Below are positions 1 to 10,121 of a stretch of DNA of 64,000 bases, piece by piece. The stretch is from Pedobacter sp. AK013. GTDB taxonomy: Bacteria > Bacteroidota > Bacteroidia > Sphingobacteriales > Sphingobacteriaceae. Within the stretch, counting starts at the first letter, position 1, and every line of letters starts with the position of its first letter. Location: NCBI RefSeq assembly GCF_014205835.1, contig NZ_JACHCQ010000016.1, forward strand, positions 62,001 through 126,000, read 5' to 3'. The position numbers and the translations under genes were made by a program. The notes under the pieces were generated by a model that saw nothing but the letters and a program-made list of their open reading frames with translations, was not told the DNA's origin and ran no database searches.

Positions 1-2
1 AT

Positions 3-2582
3 GCCGACGCTTTTCTTAGTCCAACCTCACCTTTATATGTAATTGATGGCGTGCCAACCGACGTAGACCCTGCCACTGCCGATAGTTTTAATTCTTTTGG
101 TGGTGCGAGTCCGCTTTCGCTGATTCCGCAGGAAGATATTGCCAACATAGAGGTACTCAAAGATGCACAGGCAACCTCATTATATGGCTCGCGAGGGGCT
201 TACGGCGTTATTCTGATCACCACGCGCCGGGGCATGTCGGCTATACCCAGATTGCGTTACACCACCAATTTTTTTATCAGTACCCCTCCGAAGCTACGGG
301 CTACAATTGGAGGTAAGGCAGAGCGCGACTTAAAATTGCAACAGATTTTCCAGTACGGAAGTTTTAGAGATGTTAATTCGCTTCTAAACTCGACTGCAGC
401 TTTGGTTGATAGTTTAAATCCTTATTACAGTAACTCTACAAACTGGCAGGACATCTATTACGGAACTACCTATAATCAAACGCACAACATCGGTGTAGAA
501 GGCGGCGATAAAAGTTTTAATTACAAGACCAATTTTGGCTATTACAAGGAGACAGGTATCCAGGTTAATACAGGCGTTACCCGCTTTACACTCAGTAATA
601 ACTTTGAATATAAGCCAAGTTCAAAAATTTCACTTTTTGCTTTGGTTAATGGTAGTATTATGGACCGGAAAAAGGGGAATGGTGTTGGTCTGTTGAATAC
701 AGGGGTTGCGCGAAGTGCGGCCGCTTCGTCTCTCTTACCGGGCCCCTCATTATTTTTAGCCTCTAATGATGCCCTTGCCAACCTTAATGTAGACAATAGC
801 AACCCAACTAAGAATTTAAAGACCAATCTTGAATTTACCTATTACCCTATACCGGGATTAACACTGCGTACAACCGGTAGTTATGATATCGTAAATTCGG
901 TTGATTATACTTTTACACCTGCAATTGCCAATACGCAACAGGCTGCAATACAATATTTCAATGATACGCGTAAGACGCTTTATAACCGGAATTTAATATC
1001 CTTTTCGAAAAGTTTAAAAAGCGGACATGACTTTACCATATTTGGCTTTAACGAGGTTTATTTTAAAAAATATCAGGCAAACGACCTTAAGCAGGTTGGG
1101 CTTTCTTCAGATTACTACCTGGGGCCTTTTGGTTTCATCAGCGCGGCTTCTTCTACAAGGGGAGCGGGGCTACGGGCCTACAGTAATTTAAGGGCAGTCT
1201 CTTTCGCAGGAAGCTTCTCTTACAATTATAAAAGAAAATATATTTTTGATGCCAGTTACCGGATGGATGCCACATCTTTCAGTGGTGTCGACGATCCATA
1301 TACCAGGAGTCCTTCTATCGGTCTGAGGTGGAATATGGAAAGGGAAACTTTTTTTAGTGAATGGAAATGGCTGACATATAGTGCATTAAGGTTAACTTGG
1401 GGTAAGAATATAACGCCAACGGGAAACATATTTACGGTTTATGGAACTTATAATCCGAATGGAACCTATAATGGTCAATCAAGAATAACCATCGACCAGG
1501 CTTTGCTTCCAAATAAAAACCTGGGTTCGGCTGAAGGAACAACCTACAACCTGGGTTATGATTTAGGTTTGTTTAATAATAAGATTCAGCTAACTTTTGA
1601 GTCATACTATCGCGCTATTGACCGCCAGGCCAGAACCTTAGCCCTTCCAAATATGGTGGGATTTGACAATGTTTTAAGCAATGAGGTATCGATCCGCAAC
1701 TGGGGTAACGAAATTTCCCTTACGCTTCGCCCACTTCCGTTAAATAGCAAGGTGAACTGGTCTTTCACGATTAATGGGGCAATGAACAGGGATATGTTAA
1801 CCAGGTTACCTGGTGGGGTGCAACAAATTGTAATTGGCGGTACAGTGCTGCGTGTAGGGCGTAACGCACTTTCAAATTATATCTATGAAAATAATGGCGT
1901 TTATGCGAATCAATCAAATGTTCCTGTAAACCCTGTAACCGGGCTCCCATTGCGACAGGGAGGCTCAGGCGGTGGTTATTTCCAGGCGGGAGACCCAATT
2001 TTTGCTGACCGTAACGGCGATTATATTATTAATGATCAGGATGACCGTTCAGTAATCGGAAATTCACAGCCTATATACACAGGCGGATTTGCTACATCAG
2101 TAAGTTATAAAAATTTCTCTCTTTCAGTGAACGGTTCATTCACTATTGACCGCGATATTATGAATACGGCCATTGCCGAAAGATTGGTAATGACTGGAAA
2201 TCCATTTGGGACACAAGCCGTTTTACCGTTAACCGGATTGGATTTTTGGACTAAACCGGGCGACATTGCAAAATATCCAAATCCGTACAACTACACAAGG
2301 GCAGTTCTGGTTGCCCCATTCAGAACCAATCAGAGCTTGTTTATGGAAGATGGTTCTTACTTTAAAATAAACGCCGTTACAGTGGGCTATACGCTTCCAA
2401 AGGAACTGGCAAATAAACTTAGGCTTAATAATTTGAGGATCTATTTAACCGGAGATAACCTGGCAACCTTTTCCAGATACAGCGGACCAAACCCCGAAAA
2501 TGTAACTGCACTCGGTTTTGATAATTCTGGTGGATATCCTTTGGCAAGAAGGTATACAGTAGGCTTGAATTTGGAACTATAA
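3..2582 (+). CDS. SusC/RagA-family TonB-dependent outer-membrane receptor, 5'-truncated
   Basis: This is the glycan importer of a polysaccharide-utilisation locus; it forms a TonB-driven outer-membrane barrel that works with the SusD lipoprotein encoded next. The frame is open from the left edge of the window, so the signal peptide, the carboxypeptidase-like domain and the start of the plug are missing. The visible part begins inside the plug with the family motif PLYVIDGVP (bases 27-53), followed by the plug's IPQEDIANIEVLKDAQATS segment and GSRGAYGVILITT, then a long beta-barrel ending in an aromatic/leucine-rich strand. Family assignment is certain; substrate is not shown by the sequence. 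SusD starts 9 bp downstream, so the two are co-transcribed. Confidence 0.95.
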   Translation, partial: ADAFLSPTSPLYVIDGVPTDVDPATADSFNSFGGASPLSLIPQEDIANIEVLKDAQATSLYGSRGAYGVILITTRRGMSAIPRLRYTTNFFISTPPKLRATIGGKAERDLKLQQIFQYGSFRDVNSLLNSTAALVDSLNPYYSNSTNWQDIYYGTTYNQTHNIGVEGGDKSFNYKTNFGYYKETGIQVNTGVTRFTLSNNFEYKPSSKISLFALVNGSIMDRKKGNGVGLLNTGVARSAAASSLLPGPSLFLASNDALANLNVDNSNPTKNLKTNLEFTYYPIPGLTLRTTGSYDIVNSVDYTFTPAIANTQQAAIQYFNDTRKTLYNRNLISFSKSLKSGHDFTIFGFNEVYFKKYQANDLKQVGLSSDYYLGPFGFISAASSTRGAGLRAYSNLRAVSFAGSFSYNYKRKYIFDASYRMDATSFSGVDDPYTRSPSIGLRWNMERETFFSEWKWLTYSALRLTWGKNITPTGNIFTVYGTYNPNGTYNGQSRITIDQALLPNKNLGSAEGTTYNLGYDLGLFNNKIQLTFESYYRAIDRQARTLALPNMVGFDNVLSNEVSIRNWGNEISLTLRPLPLNSKVNWSFTINGAMNRDMLTRLPGGVQQIVIGGTVLRVGRNALSNYIYENNGVYANQSNVPVNPVTGLPLRQGGSGGGYFQAGDPIFADRNGDYIINDQDDRSVIGNSQPIYTGGFATSVSYKNFSLSVNGSFTIDRDIMNTAIAERLVMTGNPFGTQAVLPLTGLDFWTKPGDIAKYPNPYNYTRAVLVAPFRTNQSLFMEDGSYFKINAVTVGYTLPKELANKLRLNNLRIYLTGDNLATFSRYSGPNPENVTALGFDNSGGYPLARRYTVGLNLEL

Positions 2583-2591
2583 ATTACGAAT

Positions 2592-4160
2592 ATGAACATT
2601 AAAAATATACGATTTTATTTAATTCTTGCACTTGTGTTAACCGGTACAGGTTGCAAGAAGTTTCTTGAGGTTGAATCGATAGAAAGGTTCTCTGGAAATC
2701 GCTACTGGAAAACAGGTGCAGATGTGGAAGCATTTACCATTGATATTTATGCAAGGCTTTGGGATAAACTCTCTAACTCCTGCTTTTGGCCAGCTGCAGG
2801 CGAATTTAGGCTTGGAGAGATCAGATCGAATACAGCCGTTGCAGGAGTAACAAGTTTCCAATCCAATGACCAAAACCGAAGGGTAGTTTATGATTACCTG
2901 GCTAAAAATGATATGAAGGCTGTTGTTTACGGAATAGCAGCTAACTCACCATGGCTAACCAATGGTTCATCGCCAAGAACATTTAATACAATATTGGCTT
3001 TTAACTTTGTGGCCAATACCAATTGGACTGATTTTTACAGGGTTATTCAGGAAGTTAACATCATGTATGACGAGGTAAACAAAGGTATTCCGGGTTTAAG
3101 CGATACCGATAAACAAAGGTACATGGCCGAAGCCGTATTTATCAGGTGCCTTACCTACTTCATCATGGTCAGAATTTATGGAGATGTTGCTTATTATACT
3201 GATGCAAATCATTCTACTCCACTTGGCAGAGAGAAATTTGTGAGTGTATTGAACAAATGTATCGCCGAACTTGAGCCCGTAAAAAATAACCTTCCATGGA
3301 AATATGATGACCCGGCGTTAAATGGAGTACGGGCTAACAGGGCCGGGGCAATCTCTCTGCTCATGAACATGTATATGTGGAATGCCGGATTTGATGAGGC
3401 AAACAAAACCGGTTATTATGAAAAAACAGCGGTTTTAGGAAACGAACTTATTCAGAGTAACCAGCATTCGCTCATTCCCATTGAAGAAACAAGCCGGATA
3501 TTCCTCGGAGGAACCAGTGAAAGTTTAATTGAATTAAAGGAAACTTCTGCTTTTGCATCGGGCTCCAATCTTTTTTATAAATCAGCATTTCCTGGTGAGC
3601 CGGTTGTGTTAACCAAACATGAAGAAAACGGAACAACAACACACCTGCATTATAAAAAAGCGTATATCGATTTTCTGTTCGGTAACGGAAATGATTACCG
3701 GGCAGACATGATTCAAAACAGGGACCAGGAGAATGGGCGGTTTGCCTTATCTAAATTTGAAGGTCCGGTATCTGTACTAGGCTTTCCAGACTGGGGGCTT
3801 GTGCTTTTTAGATACGCAGATGCCGTATTACTCCAGGCCGAGGCCCTTGCTAACTTAGGAAGAGACGGAGAGGCGACGGGTATCGTCAATATGGTCAGGA
3901 TGAGGGCTAATGCGCCAGCTTTATCTGGCTTGGTAGGCCAGGATTTGAAAGATGAGATATTTAAGGAAAGAGGGCGTGAACTGCTGGGGGAAGGTTACCG
4001 TTTCTTCGACCTGGTACGGACCAAACGAATTCTTGATCCGAAATGGAGTTCTAATCCACTTTCGCCTGATCAGTTCAACCGGGGGGCATGGACATGGCCG
4101 ATCGATCCGGCTGCCCGAGATAGAAACCCTTTTATGACTTTAAATGATTACTGGTTCTAA
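2592..4160 (+). CDS. SusD/RagB-family glycan-binding outer-membrane lipoprotein
   Basis: This surface lipoprotein caps the SusC barrel and hands oligosaccharides to it. A lipoprotein signal ends in LTGTGC with the lipidated Cys at residue 21, followed by KKFLEVES, the usual SusD start. The body shows the typical SusD features: helical TPR-like segments, the conserved AEAVFIRCLTYF region near residue 180, and the C-terminal ERGRELLGEGYRFFDLVR signature near residue 455. At 522 aa it has the expected length. It sits 9 bp after the SusC gene and 17 bp before the fasciclin-like gene, in a single + strand operon. Confidence 0.95.
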   Translation: MNIKNIRFYLILALVLTGTGCKKFLEVESIERFSGNRYWKTGADVEAFTIDIYARLWDKLSNSCFWPAAGEFRLGEIRSNTAVAGVTSFQSNDQNRRVVYDYLAKNDMKAVVYGIAANSPWLTNGSSPRTFNTILAFNFVANTNWTDFYRVIQEVNIMYDEVNKGIPGLSDTDKQRYMAEAVFIRCLTYFIMVRIYGDVAYYTDANHSTPLGREKFVSVLNKCIAELEPVKNNLPWKYDDPALNGVRANRAGAISLLMNMYMWNAGFDEANKTGYYEKTAVLGNELIQSNQHSLIPIEETSRIFLGGTSESLIELKETSAFASGSNLFYKSAFPGEPVVLTKHEENGTTTHLHYKKAYIDFLFGNGNDYRADMIQNRDQENGRFALSKFEGPVSVLGFPDWGLVLFRYADAVLLQAEALANLGRDGEATGIVNMVRMRANAPALSGLVGQDLKDEIFKERGRELLGEGYRFFDLVRTKRILDPKWSSNPLSPDQFNRGAWTWPIDPAARDRNPFMTLNDYWF

Positions 4161-4177
4161 CAATTTAGATGATCACT

Positions 4178-4882
4178 ATGAACTATTTAAAAAAAATATC
4201 GACCCCCTGGCTATTAGTATTATTTTCTTGCTTGTTAGTTTTTGCCTGCAAAAAAGATCAATACTATTTTGATGGTGGTAAATCCAATCCCATTTTTCCA
4301 GGAACTACTATGGAGTACCTAAAGTCAAATCCAAGGAGCTTTGACACGATTGTAAACATCATTAAAATAGCCGGCATGGAACGCCAGTTTAACGAAGATA
4401 CCCTTACATTTTTCGCCCCGCAGGATTATGCCGTTGCACTATTGATCAAACAAGTCAATTCAACATTATTTACCTACGGAAAAGATACGGTGAAGACTCT
4501 TACCGATATTGATGGACTGATTTGGCGCAGGTATCTTTCAAACTATATTTTTAAGGGAGCGAACAAGCTTAACGATTATCCACAAATAGATGTTGGCGCA
4601 AAAGCCATATTTCCTGGTCAAAATTATGTAGCCTATAGCGGAGATGTATTTAACATTGGAGTAAGATATGCCGATGCCGGCGGGGTAAAATACACAGGGT
4701 ACAGGCAATTACTGCTATCCTATATACCCAACATATCCCAACCTTTAGATAATTGGGTCAGTATCCCCATCACCTCTTCTGATGTGCAACCAAAGCACGC
4801 TGTAGTGCATGTGCTGAGCACAGATTTTCCATTTGGAGCCGATCCTCAGAATTTAATCCAGGACGTATTATTAACTAAGTAA
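4178..4882 (+). CDS. Fasciclin (FAS1)-like surface lipoprotein of the PUL
   Basis: A 234-aa lipoprotein (lipobox LVFAC, Cys24 when counted from the ATG at 4178) with a single FAS1-like fold: the DTIVNIIKIAGM helix followed by the DTLTFFAPQDYAV strand pair is characteristic of FAS1 H1/core segments, and HAVVHVLSTDFPF near the C-terminus resembles the FAS1 H2/closing strand. FAS1 domains usually mediate adhesion or polysaccharide contact, so a surface glycan-binding role is inferred from its place directly after SusD. An in-frame ATG three codons upstream (4169) is possible; the later one gives a better lipoprotein signal. Confidence 0.75.
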   Translation: MNYLKKISTPWLLVLFSCLLVFACKKDQYYFDGGKSNPIFPGTTMEYLKSNPRSFDTIVNIIKIAGMERQFNEDTLTFFAPQDYAVALLIKQVNSTLFTYGKDTVKTLTDIDGLIWRRYLSNYIFKGANKLNDYPQIDVGAKAIFPGQNYVAYSGDVFNIGVRYADAGGVKYTGYRQLLLSYIPNISQPLDNWVSIPITSSDVQPKHAVVHVLSTDFPFGADPQNLIQDVLLTK

Positions 4883-4890
4883 TTCAAAAT

Positions 4891-6540
4891 ATGTCAGTTT
4901 TTAAAATAAAAATTTGGTTTACTGTCTGCAGCCTTGCATTGCTGTTGTTTGCGAGCTGTAAGGACGAAGTTAAAGAATTTGAAAACCCTTATTCAGGCGG
5001 AAAATTACCTTTAGATTTAAAATTTAACACCGCGAGTTTTATAGAACCTACACAAGGCAGTGCCAATGATGTGGTAACGGTAAGTATAATCGGAGCAGAA
5101 AAATACAAAACACAACTTCATTTTCAGTTTAGTGGTGAAGAGGCTGAAATCGTATCGATTGTTGGCGATGTGGTAAAAGTTAAAGTTCCAGCTGCGGGAA
5201 GTTCAGGATCAACTTCCATACAAATCGGCGACCAGGTCTTTTTCGGTCCGCAGTTTAAGGTTTTTGGCAAAATATCAGATGATCCTTACTTCAAGGCAAA
5301 AATAGGTGCCAATAACACCATTTATGATGCTTATAAATTGAAAACCGGAAAATATTTGATGGTAGGAGAATTTACCGATTTTAATGATAAAGGAATTGTT
5401 TTGGCTATCAAAAAAATAGCGGAGACTACTTATGAAGGGGAAGTTCAACGAACCTTGCAATTGGGTACAGGAGTGGTTAGTGGCTACTTGAGTGCCGTTA
5501 CCTCAAGTACGAATGATGCCAATATTTTCGTAGCCGGAAATATGTCTGCGTTCGATTTGAAAGGACCGGTTAAAAATATCACAAGACTTACTTCTCTTGG
5601 AGCGATTGACCTGAAGCAGGTTGATACTTATTCTTCAAAGAATGGGGGGCCAACCTATCCAAAACTTACAGTTCCAGTTTTTAATGGCGGAACAGATGCC
5701 CCGATTAAGCGGATTTTTCACTTCAACAACGGAATAATTGCCGTAGGAGGATTCAAATATTATATTTCTCATCGATATGATGTAGGGAGAACGTTTACCT
5801 ATACATCTGGAACTACAACATTAACCGGCTATAGAGATAGTCTTGTTCGCGATTCTATTCCGATCAGACAGGTGGTACGCTTTAAACTGGATGGAAGTCT
5901 TGACAATACTTACCATTTCTCTGGCGGAACTACCCTTGAAGGAGGTAACGGTAATATTTTAGATGCCGTGATGCAGGCAGATGGCAAGCTGGTATTGGTA
6001 GGGGCTTTTTCAAAATTTGATAATAAGGCTGCAGGAGGTATTGTTAGACTGAACACTGACGGAACTGTTGACGATTCTTTCCAGGTAGGTAAGGGTGCTA
6101 CTGGCTATATCACCAGCATCAACTGGAACAGCACTACACAGCGATTTGTACTCACCGGCGTTTTTAGTTCATTTAACAACCGTTCTATTCAGAATATTTT
6201 GCTGCTCAAAGCCGACGGATCAATTGATGATGCCTTTGTTTCGGGAAATTTCGATAGTGGCTATCCGTCGTTTGCACAGCAGTTGTCTAACGGCTTGATT
6301 GTCGTGTCGGGTAATTTTAAAAAATATAACAATGTGCGGCGTGGAGGATTTATGATTTTATCGCCACAAGGCAGTTTGGCTCAAGGTTACAACACGTTGG
6401 GTGAGTTAACAGGAACAATTAACAGGGTGTTAGAGGAGAGAAATAAAGATAATAAGCGAAGCATTGTTTTGCTCGGCTCGTTTAGGAAATTCGATTCGCA
6501 GGCTGTTCAAAATATCAAAGGTTTAGTGCTTGAGGACTAA
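4891..6540 (+). CDS. Surface lipoprotein with TIG/IPT-like domain and delta-60 repeats (DUF5008-type)
   Basis: A 549-aa lipoprotein with lipidated Cys23 (LLFASC). Residues about 40-135 read as an immunoglobulin-like IPT/TIG domain (IEPTQGSANDVVTVSIIG). From about residue 330 onward there are repeated blocks of the type LDGSLDNTYHF, NTDGTVDDSFQVG and KADGSIDDAFVSG, each followed by a variant of LVLVGAFSKFDN; these are delta-60 (DUF5122) beta-propeller repeats. The combination matches the DUF5008-like proteins seen as the SusE/F-position partner in Pedobacter loci. Inferred role: extracellular glycan binding at the SusCD complex. No catalytic motif is visible. It lies 8 bp after the FAS1 gene. 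Confidence 0.75.
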   Translation: MSVFKIKIWFTVCSLALLLFASCKDEVKEFENPYSGGKLPLDLKFNTASFIEPTQGSANDVVTVSIIGAEKYKTQLHFQFSGEEAEIVSIVGDVVKVKVPAAGSSGSTSIQIGDQVFFGPQFKVFGKISDDPYFKAKIGANNTIYDAYKLKTGKYLMVGEFTDFNDKGIVLAIKKIAETTYEGEVQRTLQLGTGVVSGYLSAVTSSTNDANIFVAGNMSAFDLKGPVKNITRLTSLGAIDLKQVDTYSSKNGGPTYPKLTVPVFNGGTDAPIKRIFHFNNGIIAVGGFKYYISHRYDVGRTFTYTSGTTTLTGYRDSLVRDSIPIRQVVRFKLDGSLDNTYHFSGGTTLEGGNGNILDAVMQADGKLVLVGAFSKFDNKAAGGIVRLNTDGTVDDSFQVGKGATGYITSINWNSTTQRFVLTGVFSSFNNRSIQNILLLKADGSIDDAFVSGNFDSGYPSFAQQLSNGLIVVSGNFKKYNNVRRGGFMILSPQGSLAQGYNTLGELTGTINRVLEERNKDNKRSIVLLGSFRKFDSQAVQNIKGLVLED

Positions 6541-6563
6541 TTAAATTAAGTATTGATTAAATT

Positions 6564-8435
6564 ATGAAAAAGAATTTTACAACGGTAATGGTAAGGCTGC
6601 TCTGCTTTTGGATGGTGGCCGTTTTGGGAAGTTCTTGCCAAAGTGAATTTGACAAGGTAGCCCCTTTGGTTATAAACGATACCACATTCAATAATCCGAA
6701 AGCCAGGAAAGTTTTGGTTTTGGTTGTTGATGGATTGCGCGGCGTGGCTTTAAAAGAAGTTGGACCTCCTAATATGACCAGCCTTCTAAAAAAGTCGACC
6801 TATTCATATTACTCCGTAAGCGATGAAGGTTATGATGAGGCGACCACATGGGCAGACTTGTTTACCGGGGTATCAAAAGCTAAGCACGAGGTAACAAGTG
6901 CAACGCTTGGCAATAACAAACTGAATTTATATCCTGTAGTATTTCAGCGTATTAAGGAGACAAATGCAAATATTAGGATAGCAACTTTTTCTTACAGCAG
7001 TGCATTTACAGACAATTTTACAAGCAGCGCTTCTGTTGATTCGAGGGGAACCTATAATAGTGATACTGAAATTCAAAATGCTGTTTTGAAAGAATTGGCT
7101 GATGATAATGCCGGAGTGGTAGTGGGTATGTATAAAAGTGTAAATATAGCAGGTAGCACCAATGCTTACGAGAGTTCAAATCAACAGTACAAAAACGCTA
7201 TCCTTCAGTTTGATACTTATGTGGGCCAGGCCATGGACGCATTAAAAAATAGGAAGAATTATAGCAAGGAAAACTGGATGGTTATCATTACTTCAAGTCG
7301 TGGAGGAGCGGCAGCAAGTGTGGTGAATGACAATACTATATTTTCAAATCCAAAGGCCAATACCTTTACTATTTTCTATAATGATAAATATCAGTCAAAA
7401 CTAATAGACAAGCCATTTACCGGCAATGTCTATGACGGAAACTTCGTTCGTTTTTATTCATCTACGGGGGTAGCATCTGAAGCCGCGCTGCAAAGTGGTG
7501 CGATCAGAGCTGAACTTAGATTTGATGACGCCTTAAAATCGTCTTCTGTAAATCCACTGAATTTTGGTATTAACGGCGATTTTACCATAGAAATGAAGGT
7601 GCGGAAGAACAAAAACACAATAGGGACTTTTGCAAAGGAAAATATAGGCACTTATACTTTTCAGTGGCCAAGTTTCTTTGGCAGAAAGATTACCAGGCTT
7701 AACAATACCGGAGGTACCGGCTGGTGCCTTTCTATAGAAAAACTGACCTGGCGTTTTTCGCTTGCCAGAGGGGCAACACCCGCAGGTACCAACGAGATAG
7801 GGGTAAATGCCGATGATAAGAAGGTTATTATTGCCGATGGAAACTGGCATGCGCTTGCCGTTGTAATCAGAACGGAGGGCACAAAGCGTTTCGTCTCGCT
7901 GTATACAGATGGGATTTTTAACACTAAAGCAGAAATTCCTGAGACCCTGTGGCCTTTGATCGATACTTATAATGCTCCCTATACTATAGGTTATATTCCC
8001 GACGAAAATAAAGACCCCTTCGATGGGAATGTGTCTGATATAAGGATATGGAGAAAAGCATTATCTGATGAGACCATCAAGCAATTTTCATGCGATACCT
8101 ATGTGAGCAGTTCTCACCCGGATTACAGTTATCTCGCAAGTTACTGGCCTTGCAGAGATGGAGCTGGTGGGAGGTTTAAGAATGAAATATTAACTGAAAA
8201 TGGTAATTATGATTTTAAAGTGCTTAAGGGAGGTACACCTCTTGTAAAGGGTCCTGAACTTGGAAATAGTACCGTATGGGAAAAAAGCAATTACATCGTT
8301 TGCCCGATTTCGCTTCCCGATATCTCTGCAACAGTGCCGGGATCTGATGATATAACAGCACAGATCTTGTCGTGGTTAAGTATTCCGATCAAGGAAAACT
8401 GGAATTTGGATGGGAAAGTATTTTTAAATAATTAA
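6564..8435 (+). CDS. Lipoprotein with degenerate alkaline-phosphatase-like domain and LamG domain
   Basis: A 623-aa lipoprotein (Cys25, GSSC). Residues about 48-285 resemble the alkaline phosphatase/phosphodiesterase superfamily: VLVLVVDGL with Asp56, a Thr-rich nucleophile region TTWADLFTGV (94-103), and a late strand VIITSSRGG (240-248) where active members carry Asp-His before the glycine; here these are Ser245-Arg246, so catalytic metal binding is probably lost. Residues about 310-510 are a LamG/concanavalin-A-like domain (FTIEMKVRKNK, WHALAVVIRTEG, ISDIRIWRKALSDE-like). It is likely a carbohydrate-binding surface protein (DUF4983-like), not an enzyme. It is 23 bp downstream of the preceding operon member. 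Confidence 0.7.
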   Translation: MKKNFTTVMVRLLCFWMVAVLGSSCQSEFDKVAPLVINDTTFNNPKARKVLVLVVDGLRGVALKEVGPPNMTSLLKKSTYSYYSVSDEGYDEATTWADLFTGVSKAKHEVTSATLGNNKLNLYPVVFQRIKETNANIRIATFSYSSAFTDNFTSSASVDSRGTYNSDTEIQNAVLKELADDNAGVVVGMYKSVNIAGSTNAYESSNQQYKNAILQFDTYVGQAMDALKNRKNYSKENWMVIITSSRGGAAASVVNDNTIFSNPKANTFTIFYNDKYQSKLIDKPFTGNVYDGNFVRFYSSTGVASEAALQSGAIRAELRFDDALKSSSVNPLNFGINGDFTIEMKVRKNKNTIGTFAKENIGTYTFQWPSFFGRKITRLNNTGGTGWCLSIEKLTWRFSLARGATPAGTNEIGVNADDKKVIIADGNWHALAVVIRTEGTKRFVSLYTDGIFNTKAEIPETLWPLIDTYNAPYTIGYIPDENKDPFDGNVSDIRIWRKALSDETIKQFSCDTYVSSSHPDYSYLASYWPCRDGAGGRFKNEILTENGNYDFKVLKGGTPLVKGPELGNSTVWEKSNYIVCPISLPDISATVPGSDDITAQILSWLSIPIKENWNLDGKVFLNN

Positions 8436-8444
8436 TTCGTCGAT

Positions 8445-10022
8445 ATGAAAACTTTATATAGATACAATACTCAACTGGTTACCGGCATTTGTTTTCTTTT
8501 CGTACTGACGCTTACTTTTCTGTACTCTTGTAAAAGGGAAGGCTTTGTAGACGAGGTGAATTCCTCTCCCGGAGTGCTTAGATTCGACTATCCATCGCTG
8601 GTTAATGCCGTGAATGTTGGCGATGTAACAAAAGGTGACGACAGAATTGTTTTTCCAGTTCGGATAGCATTGGAAAACCCTGCAAATTCTACCTTCACGG
8701 TTAATCTTCAGCCTGAACCACAGCTGGCAATTTCGCAAACGGTGGCCAATGCTGCAGTAATCAATTTCCCCGATTTTTCAATGCCTCAATCTGTTGAAGT
8801 GAGGTTTGGTACAAAGAGTGTAACTTTTAATGTAGCTGTTTCTGCAAGTGCTATCGAGCGGAATTATGGTAAAAACCTGGTTTTTGCCATAACGCTTACT
8901 AGTCCGTCTAAATCGCAAAAATTGGATGAAAATAAAAAATCTGTGGTTTTTACATTAAATACTGCAGATATAGCTAAAATGGACGAGTTACATTTTTTAT
9001 CGTTTACTGCTGCGGCAACCAACCCAAACCAGGTAGTAACGCAACTCACTTTTCCTAATCTGGCTGCTAATAATATAAGCTTTGATAATACTGGTTTCTC
9101 GATAAAAGCCCGGGTAGATTTAGGTGGAAAAGCTTCCAGGGGCTTTAGAACATCAATTGCCTATAATGCCGATACCCTAAAAAAATTGATGGCTAAAGGA
9201 CTGCTCCCTGCAGGTACCGCTATTCTTACAAATGCCGCATTTGATCTTACTGATGTTGATCTGGGCGATTATAAGAGTTCGGCCGTTGTTGAAATGAGGG
9301 TTAACATTGATAGTATTTTTGCCAGGTTTCCATCAAAGGTTGCAGTGGCATTTACCTTGTCTAATCCCGAAAAATACCAGGTTAACGCAGCAAAAAGCAC
9401 ATTGGTTTACTTAATAGATCCCCTGCGTATATTCTCGGATATCACAAAAGTGCTGAAAAATACCTCACAGCCGTTTAAAACCAGCACAATAGACCCAAAT
9501 CAGGGCAGATGGGGTGTGCTGGCGGGCTGGCTATTTAATTCGCAGGGAAATACCCATCAATCTTACAGCCCGACAAATCAACTGAATGGTTCGTATGGCT
9601 CATTTGATAATAACAACAGTACCCAGATTGCTTTCGAATCTGGGTATGCTGCTGCTGATGCCGGAAAGCCGGGAGGTTCTCCTACTGCGCCCAATATTAC
9701 AAATGGCAAGATCTATCAAACCGTTTTGTTACCTGCAGGTACTTACAAACTTGATGCAAATGTACGCGGCGGTGTAACAACCGATAATACCAAAGGTGCA
9801 TATAGTGTTGCTGCAATTGGCACAAACATACCCGATATTGCTGCCCCAACAACTCCTGCAAACTTTGTAGGCAGGGTGGCTATAAATGGATCAGGAAGCA
9901 AATCATTTACCTTCACGCTGAATGCCGCAGCTACCGTATCAATGGGCTTTGTTGCTACGCTTTCCGGTAACCAGGCCGTTAATATATCGGGGGTAACACT
10001 AACGCGTACGTTAAATCCTTAG
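8445..10022 (+). CDS. DUF1735-type surface lipoprotein with C-terminal carbohydrate-binding-like domain
   Basis: A 525-aa lipoprotein (signal ending FLYSC, Cys29). The N-terminal half contains two beta-sandwich units of the DUF1735 type (alternating strands with DRIVFPVRIALENPANSTFTV-like and ALSNPEKYQV-like phrases). The C-terminal roughly 170 residues, after the DITKVLKNTSQPF linker, resemble the DUF5013 galactose-binding-like domain (ITNGKIYQTVLLPAGTYKL). No catalytic signature is seen. By position (9 bp after the LamG lipoprotein, last lipoprotein before the enzymes) it is probably a SusE-like glycan binder on the outer surface. The domain names are from recognition, not from a search. 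Confidence 0.7.
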   Translation: MKTLYRYNTQLVTGICFLFVLTLTFLYSCKREGFVDEVNSSPGVLRFDYPSLVNAVNVGDVTKGDDRIVFPVRIALENPANSTFTVNLQPEPQLAISQTVANAAVINFPDFSMPQSVEVRFGTKSVTFNVAVSASAIERNYGKNLVFAITLTSPSKSQKLDENKKSVVFTLNTADIAKMDELHFLSFTAAATNPNQVVTQLTFPNLAANNISFDNTGFSIKARVDLGGKASRGFRTSIAYNADTLKKLMAKGLLPAGTAILTNAAFDLTDVDLGDYKSSAVVEMRVNIDSIFARFPSKVAVAFTLSNPEKYQVNAAKSTLVYLIDPLRIFSDITKVLKNTSQPFKTSTIDPNQGRWGVLAGWLFNSQGNTHQSYSPTNQLNGSYGSFDNNNSTQIAFESGYAAADAGKPGGSPTAPNITNGKIYQTVLLPAGTYKLDANVRGGVTTDNTKGAYSVAAIGTNIPDIAAPTTPANFVGRVAINGSGSKSFTFTLNAAATVSMGFVATLSGNQAVNISGVTLTRTLNP

Positions 10023-10121
10023 TGTTTATTAGAAATATCCTTGAATTGGAAGTCAAAATGGTAACTTAGTTAAAGCCTTTAAAATCAGATGAGTTTAAAG
10101 CATCCTTGATCACCTTTATTT

